DNA of 64,000 nt from Candidatus Nitrosocosmicus arcticus (GCF_007826885.1 NZ_ML675580.1:124001-188000); one strand, 5' to 3'. Counted from the stretch's first letter, positions 46,018 through 55,672 are shown. Notes: a model not told the origin generated them from the sequence alone. A program made the numbers and translations.

Positions 46018-46105
46018 ATCAAAATGCGCATAATGATAGGATGTCTCGATACAAAATAAGACCACCTAAATGAAAAATAGGCAAATCATGATGCATTCGT
46101 CCAAA

Positions 46106-46141
46106 AATATTAAAAACAGTTATGACCAAATAAAAAGAAAT
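46106..46141 (+). repeat. 36-bp direct repeat, upstream copy
   Basis: Identical over 36 bp to 46519-46554 inside the gene. Sequence beyond both ends differs. This copy is 66 bp from the gene start. Confidence 0.9.
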
Positions 46142-46206
46142 AAAAAATTTATGGTCAATTAACAGTACAACTCTTAAATAATTTATTACAAACTTGTTTT
46201 AGTACG

Positions 46207-47916
46207 ATGCAGTATTCAGAGGGGTATAAAAAAGTAATCGATGAATCCATTGAAGAATGCTATCGATTATTCAAAAGTGACTCGATTGATAACCTCATCA
46301 AACTTAACTCCAAGTTAGATCTAATTATTTCCTGTTCGAAGCTCGAAGATCATCTAAATATCTGCTTACTTACTGAAAAGATAAAATATATTGTGGACTC
46401 CTTAGTAACGGGCCACAAAATCAACTCAGACATTCGTTCTCTAGTCCTGAAGTATCTATCTACGATAAAACAAGATTTGACATCACAAAATCATTCGTTG
46501 GATCTGAATTTGATTGATAATATTAAAAACAGTTATGACCAAATAAAAAGAAATGAAAGAGATTATATTTACACGAAGCGGCTAAATTGCCTATTAATAA
46601 CCTCAGATAAGTTTCTTTGTGGCATTGTCCTAAATGCAGTTGACGAATCTATCAATGTAATTGTTTCAGAGAGCTATCAAAAATCTTTCGAAAGAGCCGG
46701 AACTGAAAATTTTGACGTTATTATGTGTGACGCGATGAGAATAGATCCTATCATTGATGATTTCATTTCTACATTCTCTAAGAAGATACCAATTGCTATA
46801 ATTTGTAGATCTAATGATATGCACTTAATTCTAAACATTGCAAGATTCGGAATAAAGTATGTCATAATGGGGGACGAATTAGGAATAAAATACTTAACCA
46901 AATCACTGCATGCGATTTATACCGAGTGGATAAAAGAAAGGAAGAAATTTTCTCTTAAACCGGTTTTAGAAAATCCAGATACAAGAATTATCTTTAGAGA
47001 CATGTTACTGACTGAATTGCCTATTTATCAAAAAATAAGATGTTATTTCACAAATGAGATAGATGTAAATCCAGTAATCAAGGAATCATATAACATCAAG
47101 GTAAATGAACTGGTAAAATCAAATTCAGACTTGATCGACCTGTTAGTAAAAGAGAAATATCTAATCAAAGAAAAAGTAAAGAACTACATCATTTGTCCTA
47201 ACTGTAAGTCGGTAGATTTGGATATTAGTTACGGCTGTCACAAATGCAACGACAATCTATTTGCGAAATATGAAGAAGTTATCACTCATGATGGATGCGG
47301 ATATACTGGACTTAAAAATATTTTTACCATTGGGGACAAATTTTATTGCCCTGGCTGCAAAGTTCGGTTTGATGATTTAGACGACTGTATAAAAAGATCG
47401 TCATATTTTTGTCAAAATTGTTTAGAATATTTCGAAGAACCAGATCTAAGATATAAATGCAATTTTTGTGATTTTGGACCCTTTCGACATATTTCAGGTA
47501 TTTTGAAAACTATTCATAAGTATGAAATTAATTCGCTACTCCATAAAGAATTTAAGAAAAATTTTTTAATATTGCAGAAATTAAGCGATTATTTGATCCA
47601 AGTAGGTTATGCCTTGTCATTTAATGAGAAATCTACCAAGAATACCACTTCCGATATATTTTTCGATTTAATCGCAAGAAAGAAAGATCAAATGGTAATT
47701 GTGATTATCCTGAGTTCTGATCTTGAATACAATATAGAGCTTCTTTACCATATAGAACTTTTGAGGAAAGAGCAGATCAATTTTGTCCCATTAGTCGTTT
47801 CTTTAGATGAGCCTAGTCAATTAATTTTCAATCTTTTGTCAAAATTTAATATTAACATGATAATTTCTAATAATGAGAACGAAATTTTTTCTAGATTCAA
47901 AAAATATTTTCAGTAA
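46207..47916 (+). CDS. TackOD1 signalling protein with REC-like and nuclease-like domains
   Basis: A 569-residue protein in three parts. Residues about 1-120 are helical. About 125-240 form a REC-like domain (NCLLITSDKFLC, FDVIMCDAMRID); the phosphorylatable Asp seems kept but the acidic pair and the Lys are lost. About 265-430 is the zinc-rich thaumarchaeal output domain TackOD1, with ICPNCKS, GCHKCND, HDGCGYTG, YCPGCKV, FCQNCLE and KCNFCDFG. The last 130 residues (DIFFDLIARKKDQMVIVIIL) look like a restriction-type nuclease fold without its full active site. Start: ATG 46207. No histidine kinase adjoins it. Confidence 0.75.
   Translation: MQYSEGYKKVIDESIEECYRLFKSDSIDNLIKLNSKLDLIISCSKLEDHLNICLLTEKIKYIVDSLVTGHKINSDIRSLVLKYLSTIKQDLTSQNHSLDLNLIDNIKNSYDQIKRNERDYIYTKRLNCLLITSDKFLCGIVLNAVDESINVIVSESYQKSFERAGTENFDVIMCDAMRIDPIIDDFISTFSKKIPIAIICRSNDMHLILNIARFGIKYVIMGDELGIKYLTKSLHAIYTEWIKERKKFSLKPVLENPDTRIIFRDMLLTELPIYQKIRCYFTNEIDVNPVIKESYNIKVNELVKSNSDLIDLLVKEKYLIKEKVKNYIICPNCKSVDLDISYGCHKCNDNLFAKYEEVITHDGCGYTGLKNIFTIGDKFYCPGCKVRFDDLDDCIKRSSYFCQNCLEYFEEPDLRYKCNFCDFGPFRHISGILKTIHKYEINSLLHKEFKKNFLILQKLSDYLIQVGYALSFNEKSTKNTTSDIFFDLIARKKDQMVIVIILSSDLEYNIELLYHIELLRKEQINFVPLVVSLDEPSQLIFNLLSKFNINMIISNNENEIFSRFKKYFQ
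46519..46554 (+). repeat. 36-bp direct repeat, copy inside the TackOD1 gene
   Basis: Codes for NIKNSYDQIKRN in the gene's frame. The upstream copy is 413 bp away. Confidence 0.9.
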
Positions 47917-48005
47917 AGGCATAAGGACGTGAATCATAAAAATCCAATTATAGCTTGGCAGCAAGCAATTCTTGGATATTTATCTTTTATTTCAGGAGGT
48001 TACTA

Positions 48006-48167
48006 ATGAGATATCTAAGGATATGTAAAGAGTTGATTCAAACTACATTTTCCCAGATTATATTTTATTCCCAATCCAGAATGGAATGTTTTAGGATTTA
48101 TCTAGGTCCCCCTAATGAAAATGTATCTAATAAAATAAATCTAGAATTGTTAAGTGATTTCTTATGA
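48006..48167 (+). CDS. Possible 53-residue protein with strong ribosome binding site
   Basis: An AGGAGGT sits eight bases before ATG 48006, a near-perfect match to the archaeal anti-SD, rare in this AT-rich window. The frame reads MRYLRICKELIQTTFSQIIF and ends in NKINLELLSDFL. No domain is recognised. The remaining parts of 47917-48427 show nothing. Confidence 0.35.
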   Translation: MRYLRICKELIQTTFSQIIFYSQSRMECFRIYLGPPNENVSNKINLELLSDFL

Positions 48168-48427
48168 AAGCACCAAAGAGAGCTTTATACCTTCACATAG
48201 GAAATAAGATTCCAAGTAGGACATCATCCATCCTCAATAATAGTTCATCAATCTAGACGGAAATTAGGCTTAACGTCTTATTGGTATGATATTATATGAT
48301 GTGAGGCCACCTTAATGGCAGGACCAGATTACCAATCATTACACCATAAGAATAGATTTCCACGATATAGTTTCAAAGTAATTTGATTGTTAATTTGCAT
48401 AATTCGGACATATATATAGTTAGTTAT

Positions 48428-49192
48428 TCAGTCATTTCTTCTTTGAATATTCAAGTAAAAAATTCGCGTCATGAGTGCAATTCCCAGCATCAGATACCCT
48501 ACATTGAAGAAAAGGTCGTACAAATGGTAATCTTCAGTATGCCCATATAAATCATTTATACCAAAAATTACGTCCGCTGCGAAGAAGAAAAATCCGCACG
48601 CTGAAATGAGTAACCAGGAGACATACTCCCTATTCAATGAAATATCCCTTTCTCTAAAGTAGTATACAACACCTCCTATGACAATAATCAGATCAAAGAT
48701 TGGGTAAGAAAAAACAAGTATCGAGTCAATTAAACCCCCACTAAATGAATATACGTTAAATATGAAAACTGTAATATATAACACATAAAAGGCAAATAGG
48801 AAAAAAGTTATTAATAAGCTAATAATTATACTTGGCTCAATTTTGTATGTTTTATTTAGGCTCCATAGTAACAATATAAAAAAAATATGACCTGCAAGAT
48901 AAAAAATGTCTGCAATCGAAGGATATGGATCAATTTTTAAAACTCCACTATAGTATCCAAATATTGCTTCCGCTGAAAACCAACATACAAATGATATCAT
49001 AAGAAACATTTGCATCCTATCCATTTGGAGGAATGAATTTCCGGTTCTATGAATTAGAAAGAAAATCAAGTAAATAACAATTCCAGAAGTTATAACATTG
49101 GGAATATTATAATAGCCAAGATAAGATTCTGCAAAATAGAATAATAGGGATATTATTCCGAAGACAACAAATACCAAAATTAGCGATTTCAA
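48428..49192 (-). CDS. Polytopic membrane protein, unknown
   Basis: A 254-residue protein with about seven to eight hydrophobic helices (e.g. SLILVFVVFGIISLLFYF, IIISLLITFFLFAFYVLYI, EYVSWLLISACGFFFFAADV). Conserved-looking polar residues lie inside membranes: EAIFGYYSGVL, FGINDLYGH. It resembles the N-terminal sensing membrane modules fused to archaeal kinases, but no kinase is attached. It is divergently placed next to the histidine kinase at 49357, so they may function together. Start: ATG 49192. Confidence 0.7.
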   Translation of the reverse strand: MKSLILVFVVFGIISLLFYFAESYLGYYNIPNVITSGIVIYLIFFLIHRTGNSFLQMDRMQMFLMISFVCWFSAEAIFGYYSGVLKIDPYPSIADIFYLAGHIFFILLLWSLNKTYKIEPSIIISLLITFFLFAFYVLYITVFIFNVYSFSGGLIDSILVFSYPIFDLIIVIGGVVYYFRERDISLNREYVSWLLISACGFFFFAADVIFGINDLYGHTEDYHLYDLFFNVGYLMLGIALMTRIFYLNIQRRND

Positions 49193-49356
49193 AGATAAAC
49201 TAAAGATGAAATGGAAATTCAGAAATTATATTAATGGTAGGTTACATATTACTTTTTATCAGATAATAATAGATGAAAACATGTGTATATAGAAATCTAT
49301 TTAATATTTCTAGTGCTATCTGGATTTGAGATATCACGAAAGTAGCAACTAATATT

Positions 49357-51267
49357 TTGATTTTAATCATACCATTAATCGTGGGATCAATCATCATTAC
49401 CTCTATGCTCTCGCTCCAAAATATTTCTGGGGTTAGGGCAAAGTTTTATGATATTTTTGAAATGTCCGGTATTCAGTTAATGAATAGGCTCTCTGTCGAG
49501 GTGAATGAAATTGTAGATGAACTTAATCATCTGTCAACTTACACTATATTAGCTAATTCTTCAACTCCCATAAACGAACAAATAAACATGCTGCAAAGAC
49601 ATATCAATTTTAGTAACTCAGAATATTTAGCTGTATCAATTTATGATACAAATGGTACTGTTATCATGCATACTTCCGATAAACCTCCTGAGGGTAATGT
49701 GTTGCAAGAGGAATTTTTCAAACAATCATTAGCTGGAGAAACCTATTTTGATAAGAATCCAGAAGAAATCGCATTCAATCAAACAGGATTTCATTTATCG
49801 GTTCCGATCTATGATTCTAATAAGGTTATAAAACGTATAATGGATGTTGAGGTTTCAATAAGTTTTATAGACAACGTAGTCAATAACACTCTCTTTGATG
49901 ACGGTATTGAAAATAGCTCATTCCACTTTACTGGTAGAATAGTTCATAGTGATGGCTCAGTGATATACTCAACAAGCCAGAAGAATGACCTCAAGAATAT
50001 GGATGGTCGGCCGGATTTGAACTTCCCCCTCCCAGGACCCTCAATCACGGAGTATGAAAAAAGGAACTCTCAGAACACTATCTTAATTACGGTTCCTGAA
50101 TCCGAGAGTGCTAGGAAGTATCAATCGGATGGGAATTGGACACTCCTTCTCGAGGGAAATTTATCTCCACTCATGAGCGATTATAACAAAACGGTAAATG
50201 ATTTCTTAATTTCATCAACGTTGATCTTATTAGCAGCTGTTGGGGTTACTATTGTGGCTGTAAAGAAGATTACATCCCCAATTACTCATTTAAAGAACTC
50301 AGCTTTAGATTTAAGTAAAGGGAATTTTGGCAAGGAAATAACGGTCGAGGGATCAAATGAGGTAAAGGATCTTTCTATCAGCCTTGAGGTAATGAGAAGA
50401 AATATCGAGAATTCTAAAAAGAATTTGATTCGTAAGGTTAGAGAAAGGACTAGAGACCTTGAACGGGCTAATGAAGAATTAAGAACTAAAGAGTTTCAAG
50501 TTAACTCAATTAATAATGAATTAATAATATCAAATAGAGCCAAGGAAGAATTTCTTTCAATGATCAGTCATGAACTCAAGACTCCCATCACTCCTATGAA
50601 GCTATATATCGAAATGATGCTGAAAGGGAATAAATCAGCAAATCTAAATGAATTCCAAAGGAAAGCACTTTTCATTATGCATAAGAACATCCTAAAGCTT
50701 GAGACCATAATAGAGGACATTTTTACTGTGTATAAGTTAGAATTGAATAATTTTCCCATCAATAAGGAGAATACTAATATTGTTGAATTAGTGGAAAACA
50801 ACATGTCAGGATTATCCCCATTAATGAAGGATAAGAACATCCAGTTTAATTCAATAGTTAATGCCACAGGTAGTGTATTATGCGATCCCGTAAGAATTAG
50901 CCAGGTACTGTTCAACTTGGTAAATAATGCAGTTGATCATGTCCCCGAGCACGGTGGAGAAATTACTATTCGAGTCGATGAAGGTGTGAAACCAAGTGCA
51001 ATCAGCCCTAATGGTAATGATAATAAGGACCACAAATCAGTCATATTTACCGTTAAAGATAATGGTATTGGAATACAACCAGAAAATATAGAAGGACTAT
51101 TCAAGAAATTTTACCAAATTGATACAGGTATTAGAAGAAAGTATGGCGGAACTGGATTAGGCCTAGCAATATGTAAAGGTATCATAGAATCTCACGGTGG
51201 TAAAATTTGGATCGATTCTTCCTATCTGAATGGCGCATCATTCAAGTTTTCCCTTAATGCGTTTTAA
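49357..51267 (+). CDS. Membrane histidine kinase (dCache-like, HAMP, HisKA, HATPase)
   Basis: A 636-residue sensor kinase. The first membrane helix (LIIPLIVGSIIITSML) and a second (about 284-304, FLISSTLILLAAVGVTIVAV) flank a dCache-like extracellular domain. A HAMP domain is next (KKITSPITHLKNSALDLSKG), then HisKA with H405 in FLSMISHELKTPITPM. The ATPase domain has N-box FNLVNNAVDHV, G1 VKDNGIGI, F-box LFKKFYQI and G2 GGTGLGLAICKG. Start is TTG at 49357, though the frame extends upstream (TKVATNILI) without an ATG. The response regulator follows. Confidence 0.92.
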   Translation: MILIIPLIVGSIIITSMLSLQNISGVRAKFYDIFEMSGIQLMNRLSVEVNEIVDELNHLSTYTILANSSTPINEQINMLQRHINFSNSEYLAVSIYDTNGTVIMHTSDKPPEGNVLQEEFFKQSLAGETYFDKNPEEIAFNQTGFHLSVPIYDSNKVIKRIMDVEVSISFIDNVVNNTLFDDGIENSSFHFTGRIVHSDGSVIYSTSQKNDLKNMDGRPDLNFPLPGPSITEYEKRNSQNTILITVPESESARKYQSDGNWTLLLEGNLSPLMSDYNKTVNDFLISSTLILLAAVGVTIVAVKKITSPITHLKNSALDLSKGNFGKEITVEGSNEVKDLSISLEVMRRNIENSKKNLIRKVRERTRDLERANEELRTKEFQVNSINNELIISNRAKEEFLSMISHELKTPITPMKLYIEMMLKGNKSANLNEFQRKALFIMHKNILKLETIIEDIFTVYKLELNNFPINKENTNIVELVENNMSGLSPLMKDKNIQFNSIVNATGSVLCDPVRISQVLFNLVNNAVDHVPEHGGEITIRVDEGVKPSAISPNGNDNKDHKSVIFTVKDNGIGIQPENIEGLFKKFYQIDTGIRRKYGGTGLGLAICKGIIESHGGKIWIDSSYLNGASFKFSLNAF

Positions 51268-51285
51268 TCCGAAGAAAGTATTAAT

Positions 51286-51678
51286 ATGAAAAATATGAAA
51301 TATTCCATGCCGACTATGAAGGTATTGATAATTGATGACAATGAAAGTATAACCGAAGCAGTGAAGGATTTTTTTGAATTTGAAAATATTGAATGCAAAA
51401 CAGTGAATGAAGGTCGGGATGGGATTTCAGAAATCGAAAATCAAAAATTTGACCTTATACTGCTCGATATAGCCATTCCAAGCTTTACTGGTGTAGATAT
51501 ACTCAATGAACTTAAAAGGGAACGAATTGAAAATCAGAATATAATTATTTTTACAGCTTCGGTTTTCAACTCGGAACAGATTAATGAATTTTTGGAAATC
51601 GGAGTAAAAGAAGTTTTGACAAAACCTATCTCATTGGACAAATTGGAGTACATTAAACAAAAATACCTGAAAAAGTAA
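51286..51678 (+). CDS. Stand-alone response regulator receiver protein
   Basis: A 130-residue REC domain with all key residues: the acidic pair in LIIDDNES, phospho-acceptor D61 in LILLDIAIP, the Thr in IIIFTASV and the Lys in VLTKPISL. No output domain is attached, so it must act by protein contact. It lies 18 bp after the kinase gene, so the two are a cotranscribed pair. Start is ATG 51286; Met at 51307 is an alternative. Confidence 0.93.
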   Translation: MKNMKYSMPTMKVLIIDDNESITEAVKDFFEFENIECKTVNEGRDGISEIENQKFDLILLDIAIPSFTGVDILNELKRERIENQNIIIFTASVFNSEQINEFLEIGVKEVLTKPISLDKLEYIKQKYLKK

Positions 51679-52026
51679 TGTATGTTAAAACTCAATCTTT
51701 CAACTAAAGGCGGCGAGCTTTTAGCAATAGATCTGATTATAGGTGGGGCATTGGTGGTCAAAATGTCATATTTTAGTTCCACGTTAACCAATAACTAATA
51801 ATATTAATAGTATTGAATTGATTTTCGAAAATATTCTTAATCTGCGGTTGTCTTTTTTACTTAGCCTCTTCTGTAAAAGTCTTTATTGTCGATTATTTAC
51901 AAGGATTGTTTACGAACTTGGCTCCGGCAACTGGCATTGTAAAAAAATATCTATTTCATATTAATCCATATCACATCCAAGAAGGTACTGATAGCTACAA
52001 CTTTTAACAAACAAATCAAAAAAAGG
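51679..52026. other. Convergent intergenic spacer
   Basis: No gene. Several T-rich runs on both strands are consistent with terminators for the flanking convergent genes. I see no repeat. Confidence 0.4.
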
Positions 52027-52782
52027 CTAGAGTGTATTATTTAAATATTGAGCAATAACATCATCAAAGACGTTTATTGGTTGAGCACCCTCCACAGCCG
52101 CTATTTTTGTTGAATTTTCCTTAAGAACCAAGAAAGTAGGTGTACTGCCTAGTCCAAGATTTTTTGCGAATATATCATTTTGTACCACTAGCTGGTTGTA
52201 TTTATGCGAATCCAAGCAATCTGTGAACTGCGTAATGTTTGTCATGTTTATGTTATTGGCAAATCCTACTAAGCTGTCATTACTGATCCAACCCGTGTTT
52301 TCCCCTCTTGAGTTTCTATAAACTTCATCATGATAATCCCAATACTTGTCCTGCTCAGCTGCACAATAAGAGGCCTCTGCACCAAGTGTAGATAGTTTAT
52401 CCTTGGGCAGGTCGTTGATGACTAGATCTTTAAATCCAAATCTTACTATCCCTGTATCAACATATTTTGAAACAAGTTCATCCTTAGTTTCTTGATTGAA
52501 CCTAGCACAAAATGGACATTGATAATCACCAAATTCGATAATATTTATGGGGGCATTATCCTCACCAATTGCTTTGGCACCTGGAATCACTGGAGTAGTC
52601 AGATTGGAAATCAATTGCTGGATATCAGCAGGGTCAGAAGAAGAGGAGTTATTTTGGCCCCCAAAATTAGAAAATGCCGTAATTGAGCCTCCAATTAAAA
52701 GTGCTCCAAATAGAACTGCCATAATTACTACCTTGCGATAATTAGTTTTATTACCACGCGTTTTCCTGTTTCTATGCTTCAA
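52027..52782 (-). CDS. Membrane-anchored DsbA-like thiol oxidoreductase
   Basis: A 251-residue protein with a basic start, one membrane helix (VVIMAVLFGALLIGGSITAF, residues about 18-37) and an exported thioredoxin-fold domain of the DsbA/BdbD kind. The active site is GDYQCPFCARF. Two other cysteines (ASYCAAEQ and FTDCLDSHK) may form a structural disulphide. GSTPTFLVL is the cis-Pro loop. It likely introduces or shuffles disulphides outside the cell. Such proteins are numerous in these archaea. Start: ATG 52782. Confidence 0.92.
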   Translation of the reverse strand: MKHRNRKTRGNKTNYRKVVIMAVLFGALLIGGSITAFSNFGGQNNSSSSDPADIQQLISNLTTPVIPGAKAIGEDNAPINIIEFGDYQCPFCARFNQETKDELVSKYVDTGIVRFGFKDLVINDLPKDKLSTLGAEASYCAAEQDKYWDYHDEVYRNSRGENTGWISNDSLVGFANNINMTNITQFTDCLDSHKYNQLVVQNDIFAKNLGLGSTPTFLVLKENSTKIAAVEGAQPINVFDDVIAQYLNNTL

Positions 52783-52891
52783 ATTAGAACACTAAATAAA
52801 AAACCGACCGGTTATTTAAAATAAATATATTGAGAATACAAATAATTATGTCTGTATTCAAAAAGTCAAAATCAAAGCAATATTTTTTAAA

Positions 52892-53311
52892 TTAATTGAG
52901 TTTGGATTTAATTAACTCGAACGCTTTTTCGGCTTGATCTTTCTTGGGCAATTGGACAAAAAAAATATTGCTGCTTTTTGATTCATGCGGTGCGATACCT
53001 AACATTCCAGCCGTTGAAAGAAATCTAAAAAAATCGATAGTTTCATTTGCGTATAATAAGAAATCAAATTCAAGGTCGGCATTAAAAAAGTTTATATTCA
53101 AATTTACAAAAACATGGCGTCCATCATCATAAATATTTAAGTTAGTATCGATCAAATTCGGCTTGCCATATGATTTACTCATAATATTTTCAAATTGAAC
53201 ATTTTCGACTAGTAAGTAGGGCACTTTAATCCCATTATAGTCAATAACAGAAAAACCTAATTTATGAACATTGGCTAGGAAATCTTCAAGCGAATTCAAG
53301 TTTCTATTCAA
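52892..53311 (-). CDS. Hypothetical alpha/beta protein
   Basis: A 139-residue soluble protein. Beta strands (RHVFVNLNINFFNADLEFDF) are followed by a helix (DQAEKAFELIKSKLN). No domain recognised. It lies 77 bp after the ATPase pair on the same strand, so it could be the third gene of that unit. Start: ATG 53311. Confidence 0.55.
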   Translation of the reverse strand: MNRNLNSLEDFLANVHKLGFSVIDYNGIKVPYLLVENVQFENIMSKSYGKPNLIDTNLNIYDDGRHVFVNLNINFFNADLEFDFLLYANETIDFFRFLSTAGMLGIAPHESKSSNIFFVQLPKKDQAEKAFELIKSKLN

Positions 53312-53387
53312 GTTTATACAGCATCTAGAATATCAATAAAATATAAATCAGATCATGGTTGTAAAGCGGAAGATTAGGAATTCTGGA

Positions 53388-55025
53388 TCAGCAAATTTGA
53401 ATTGATTTTGCCAGCAGTATTGCCTTTTGAGGATCCTCTGATTTGATTTCATCACTGTCGTATTTCTTGCTAAAATATAGTAAATCAGCTAGTTTCCATT
53501 TGTCAATAGTTACAAGCGTAGTACCATTTTTTTTTATGTTTGTAATATTAGTAGTCAATATTACCAATTTATCCACTACAGAGTTCTTTTTAGTGCTTTT
53601 AACGATTTTTTCAAAGTTTTTGTTCTTATCAGAATCGACTGCAATCGATATGCCCACCTTTTTTCCCATCTGATCGTTATAAACTGCATCTAAATAATCG
53701 GTATCGATCCTTTGTTCATATATTTTTACAGTTCCCAACTCATCAAAATAACTTATCAAGTTTCTAATGGCATCTTTTACATTCGATTCGACAATGTCTT
53801 TATCAATAGATATTTTTCTCATTTTAATGAAATCGGATATCGGTATCCCCATAATGCTCCCTCTCAAACGCAATCCTGGATAGACATTTTTGATTGTCTC
53901 TTCAATTGATTGTTCGTCTATATTTGAAGAATTCTTTTTAAAGGACATTTCGAAGGCATGATACAGGACGTTTAAGATAGATCTTATGTTTCTAAAGTCT
54001 GGAAATTCATCATATATTATTTTTATTTTTGATGATAAGTCTTTCTTTTCCAATGATGATAGTTCACTGTTATAATGCAATACATATTGAAGAACAATAC
54101 TATTTATTTCGTCAAAGGAATTGGATCCTGCCAAATCAATTTTATAGTTTGCTTTTTCTAGGCGATCGAATAATGATGGATTAATCCTTGAAATATCTGC
54201 ATAAAAGGAAGGGGTCGTTACTATCATAAACAGTGCATATGGAACGTGAGAGTTAATCAATCCTTTCATATAATCCAAGGAATTTAAGTTGGTGTCAAAC
54301 TCATCGATCTGAAAAATGGTAATTTTTTTAAATAATTTATAGTTAATCTTAGCCAGGTTGGTTAGGACCATTGTAAGATTTTCAAATGTTTTTAAATCAG
54401 AATAATTTAAGGTCCCTGTCTTGATAATTTCAGTGATCAAATGTGTCTCTATTTTAGTAAAATCATTTGACATCAATTCAAATAAATGCTCATAAGATAT
54501 TCTTATTTTTCCTCCAGTTATTTGTTCTATTTTGTCAGAAATTGAGTTCCGATTGAGTGAGTCAAAAAAACCATGTTTGACTATCTTCTTTACTAACTTT
54601 GGATTCCGAATATAACTTTCTTTTAGATAATCAATTAACTTTTCCTTTATAGAGTCATAGTATTCTTTTCCAAATCCACTTACAATTGAATGAAAGAAAT
54701 TATCAATCTCCCTTGGTTGAACTTGAGTGAGGTCTACATATGAAATTATTGATTTTTCATTAATTTCAGGCAAAGTCTTCATATGCAGAGTTAAATGTGT
54801 TTTACCTGAGCCAACGTCTTGGATTACCGTAATTATCTTAAACAGATCTTCATTCAGAGGCTCCATACTGTTTAATTTCAAGTTCAAATCATTCAAGCAA
54901 TTTTTAATAGAAGTTAACGCGGCAATGTGCCTTTTCCCCCCAAGAATATTAGCGCTGGACAGAGTAGGTGTGGGACTACTGGGAAAAGGATTAACGGTCA
55001 GATTGTAAGGAGACATCAAATGCAC
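53388..55025 (-). CDS. ORC/STAND-like P-loop ATPase with nuclease-like tail
   Basis: A 545-residue protein. The N-terminus LTVNPFPSSPTPTLSSANIL precedes a P-loop at about 69-77 (QDVGSGKTHL; the first Gly of the usual motif is replaced). Walker B is TIFQIDEFDTN (about 245-255). Its pattern, with a helical lid (YVLHYNSELSSLEK), is like Cdc6/ORC and BREX-type ATP-binding proteins. The last ~110 residues (DYLDAVYNDQMGKKVGISIA) resemble a degenerate PD-(D/E)xK fold. Start: ATG 55025, inside the end of the gene before it (10-bp overlap). It may load or regulate DNA transactions. Confidence 0.65.
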   Translation of the reverse strand: MHLMSPYNLTVNPFPSSPTPTLSSANILGGKRHIAALTSIKNCLNDLNLKLNSMEPLNEDLFKIITVIQDVGSGKTHLTLHMKTLPEINEKSIISYVDLTQVQPREIDNFFHSIVSGFGKEYYDSIKEKLIDYLKESYIRNPKLVKKIVKHGFFDSLNRNSISDKIEQITGGKIRISYEHLFELMSNDFTKIETHLITEIIKTGTLNYSDLKTFENLTMVLTNLAKINYKLFKKITIFQIDEFDTNLNSLDYMKGLINSHVPYALFMIVTTPSFYADISRINPSLFDRLEKANYKIDLAGSNSFDEINSIVLQYVLHYNSELSSLEKKDLSSKIKIIYDEFPDFRNIRSILNVLYHAFEMSFKKNSSNIDEQSIEETIKNVYPGLRLRGSIMGIPISDFIKMRKISIDKDIVESNVKDAIRNLISYFDELGTVKIYEQRIDTDYLDAVYNDQMGKKVGISIAVDSDKNKNFEKIVKSTKKNSVVDKLVILTTNITNIKKNGTTLVTIDKWKLADLLYFSKKYDSDEIKSEDPQKAILLAKSIQIC

Positions 55026-55672
55026 CTCACAAATCCATGGATTATGCCTCTTAACACTACACCTTCATACCCTCCTGATGATAGTTCATATTTCTCTGGA
55101 TACAACTCAATGAGTTCACTTACAAAGTTGTAAAATTCATTGTTAGAAAGATCGAGAGTTTCACATAACTCATCCTTAACGGAAGAAAGTTCTACCCAAC
55201 CGATGGAAGTAGATCGAGTCACTATTGCTTTGTCAAAGTGTTCTTTAAAGGTGTCGACAGATATTTGGTTATTATCATACTCTACGCTATTGGAATCAAT
55301 CTTTGTGTTACTAATTTTATCTTCGATTCTATTAAAGGAGTTCTTGACTTCTGTTAATTCGCAGTCAATTTTTTCTACATATTTAAATATGCTATCAGAG
55401 TAGTTATTAAGTTTCCTCTGAATACCTATAATAGAATCATATAGATATTTGAATTTTATATCTGATACGAGTAGATAATCTAAATAGAATTCCTTACCCC
55501 AGCAATAAATGTATGTTCCTTTTTTAGATATGCATATTTTATCCTGTGACGTTAGTTCATTCAATTTATCCTCAAAATTTTCCTCAGGATATTTTTTCTT
55601 TAATTCAGATTTCTTAACTCCGGCAGATCCAAAAGAATTAATATCATCATAGATCATATCTAAATCGGACAC
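55016..55672 (-). CDS. Double winged-helix protein with central coiled coil
   Basis: A 218-residue protein. A wHTH (residues about 1-55, GSAGVKKSELKKKYPEENF) is followed by a coiled coil (YSDSIFKYVEKIDCELTEVK) and a second winged helix (WVELSSVKDELCETLDLSNN). It is the first gene of the ATPase operon and overlaps it by 10 bp, implying coupled translation and complex formation. The stop overlaps with the ATPase start. No homologue is recalled by name. Confidence 0.65.
   Translation of the reverse strand: MSDLDMIYDDINSFGSAGVKKSELKKKYPEENFEDKLNELTSQDKICISKKGTYIYCWGKEFYLDYLLVSDIKFKYLYDSIIGIQRKLNNYSDSIFKYVEKIDCELTEVKNSFNRIEDKISNTKIDSNSVEYDNNQISVDTFKEHFDKAIVTRSTSIGWVELSSVKDELCETLDLSNNEFYNFVSELIELYPEKYELSSGGYEGVVLRGIIHGFVRCI

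Larger units (their letters stand above)
45632..46206. other. Intergenic upstream of TackOD1 gene, with repeat and palindrome
   Basis: No intact gene. It holds the perfect palindrome at 45997-46017 and the first copy of a 36-bp repeat at 46106-46141. A 60-codon minus-strand frame (45849-46031) has no coding character. Confidence 0.5.
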
